From: Citrobacter europaeus
Lineage (GTDB): Bacteria; Pseudomonadota; Gammaproteobacteria; Enterobacterales; Enterobacteriaceae
Direction of reading: 5' to 3'
Length of the DNA: 64,000 bases
Assembly (NCBI GenBank): GCA_020099315.1
Contig: CP083650.1
Span: 434,001-498,000, forward strand
The notes below the pieces were generated by a model, which saw only the letters and a program-made list of their open reading frames with translations, was not told where the DNA came from and did not search any database. Shown one piece after another: positions 63,922-64,000 of this stretch. Made by a program: the position numbers and the translations under genes. The first letter of the stretch is position 1; each line of letters begins with the position of its first letter.

Positions 63922-64000
63922 TTACACGCGGAAGTAGCGTGGTGGGATCAACGCGGAAAAGGCGTCGAACTTCTTCACCATCTTTTTCCAGAACAACATA
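63922..64000 (-). CDS. 3' end of an unidentified gene (5' end outside window)
   Basis: On the minus strand an open frame enters from the right edge and ends at TAA 63922-63924. The visible end reads ...KKFDAFSALIPPRYFRV. It is too short to identify. The real start must lie beyond the window. Confidence 0.4.
   Translation of the reverse strand, partial: MLFWKKMVKKFDAFSALIPPRYFRV

Overview
The window is Enterobacteriaceae chromosome, most likely the Citrobacter freundii complex. The backbone follows the E. coli/Salmonella order nrdDG, treRBC, mgtA, ridA, pyrBI, argI, rraB, miaE, yjgM, valS, holC, pepA, lptFG, yjgR, idnRTOD-K, ahr, leuX. The right end carries tyrosine phenol-lyase (tpl), a C. 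freundii hallmark that E. coli and Salmonella lack. miaE and an arc (arginine deiminase) cluster also fit Citrobacter/Salmonella rather than E. coli K-12. All assignments are by reading motifs and remembered family sequences; no database search was run.

Layout. 1-6152: end of a type VI secretion cluster (tssG fragment, tssH/clpV, a small unknown gene, vgrG, a YwqK/MORN-repeat protein). 6175-9264: anaerobic ribonucleotide reductase nrdDG with two upstream FNR-like sites. 9308-13533: trehalose uptake and hydrolysis with its repressor. 13613-16674: PhoP-type promoter, mgtL leader peptide and mgtA. 17010-19876: a three-gene TRAP transporter. 19968-21979: ridA and pyrBI with a shortened pyrL leader. 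22078-27386: arcACB, an antiporter-like gene and a second ArgR. 28056-32544: tabA, argI, rraB, miaE, an unknown membrane protein, yjgM. 32753-41688: valS-holC, pepA, lptFG, yjgR. 41768-47869: L-idonate catabolism and ahr.

48090-56415 is a genomic island in the 3' end of tRNA-Leu leuX, bounded by an exact 17-bp repeat. It holds a frameshifted P4-type integrase, a two-gene DRT type 1-like anti-phage system (reverse transcriptase fused to a nitrilase domain, plus a small membrane protein), a decayed second integrase C-terminus, and a complete PvuII-like restriction-modification system (M divergent from C and R). The second module lies between two diverged copies of a ~150-bp repeat. Directly beyond the right att site are an HNH endonuclease resembling phosphorothioate-dependent type IV enzymes, an orphan Hcp locus with two small upstream genes, and symE. 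The 48-59 kb stretch is therefore a composite defence/competition region.

59469-63787 is the tyrosine-utilisation locus: three TyrR boxes, CRP-like sites, tpl, a TutB/TyrP-type permease, a PdxY-like pyridoxal kinase (tpl needs PLP) and a possible 36-residue small protein. Carbamoyl-phosphate chemistry is also concentrated here: pyrB, two ornithine carbamoyltransferases and carbamate kinase all lie within about 9 kb.
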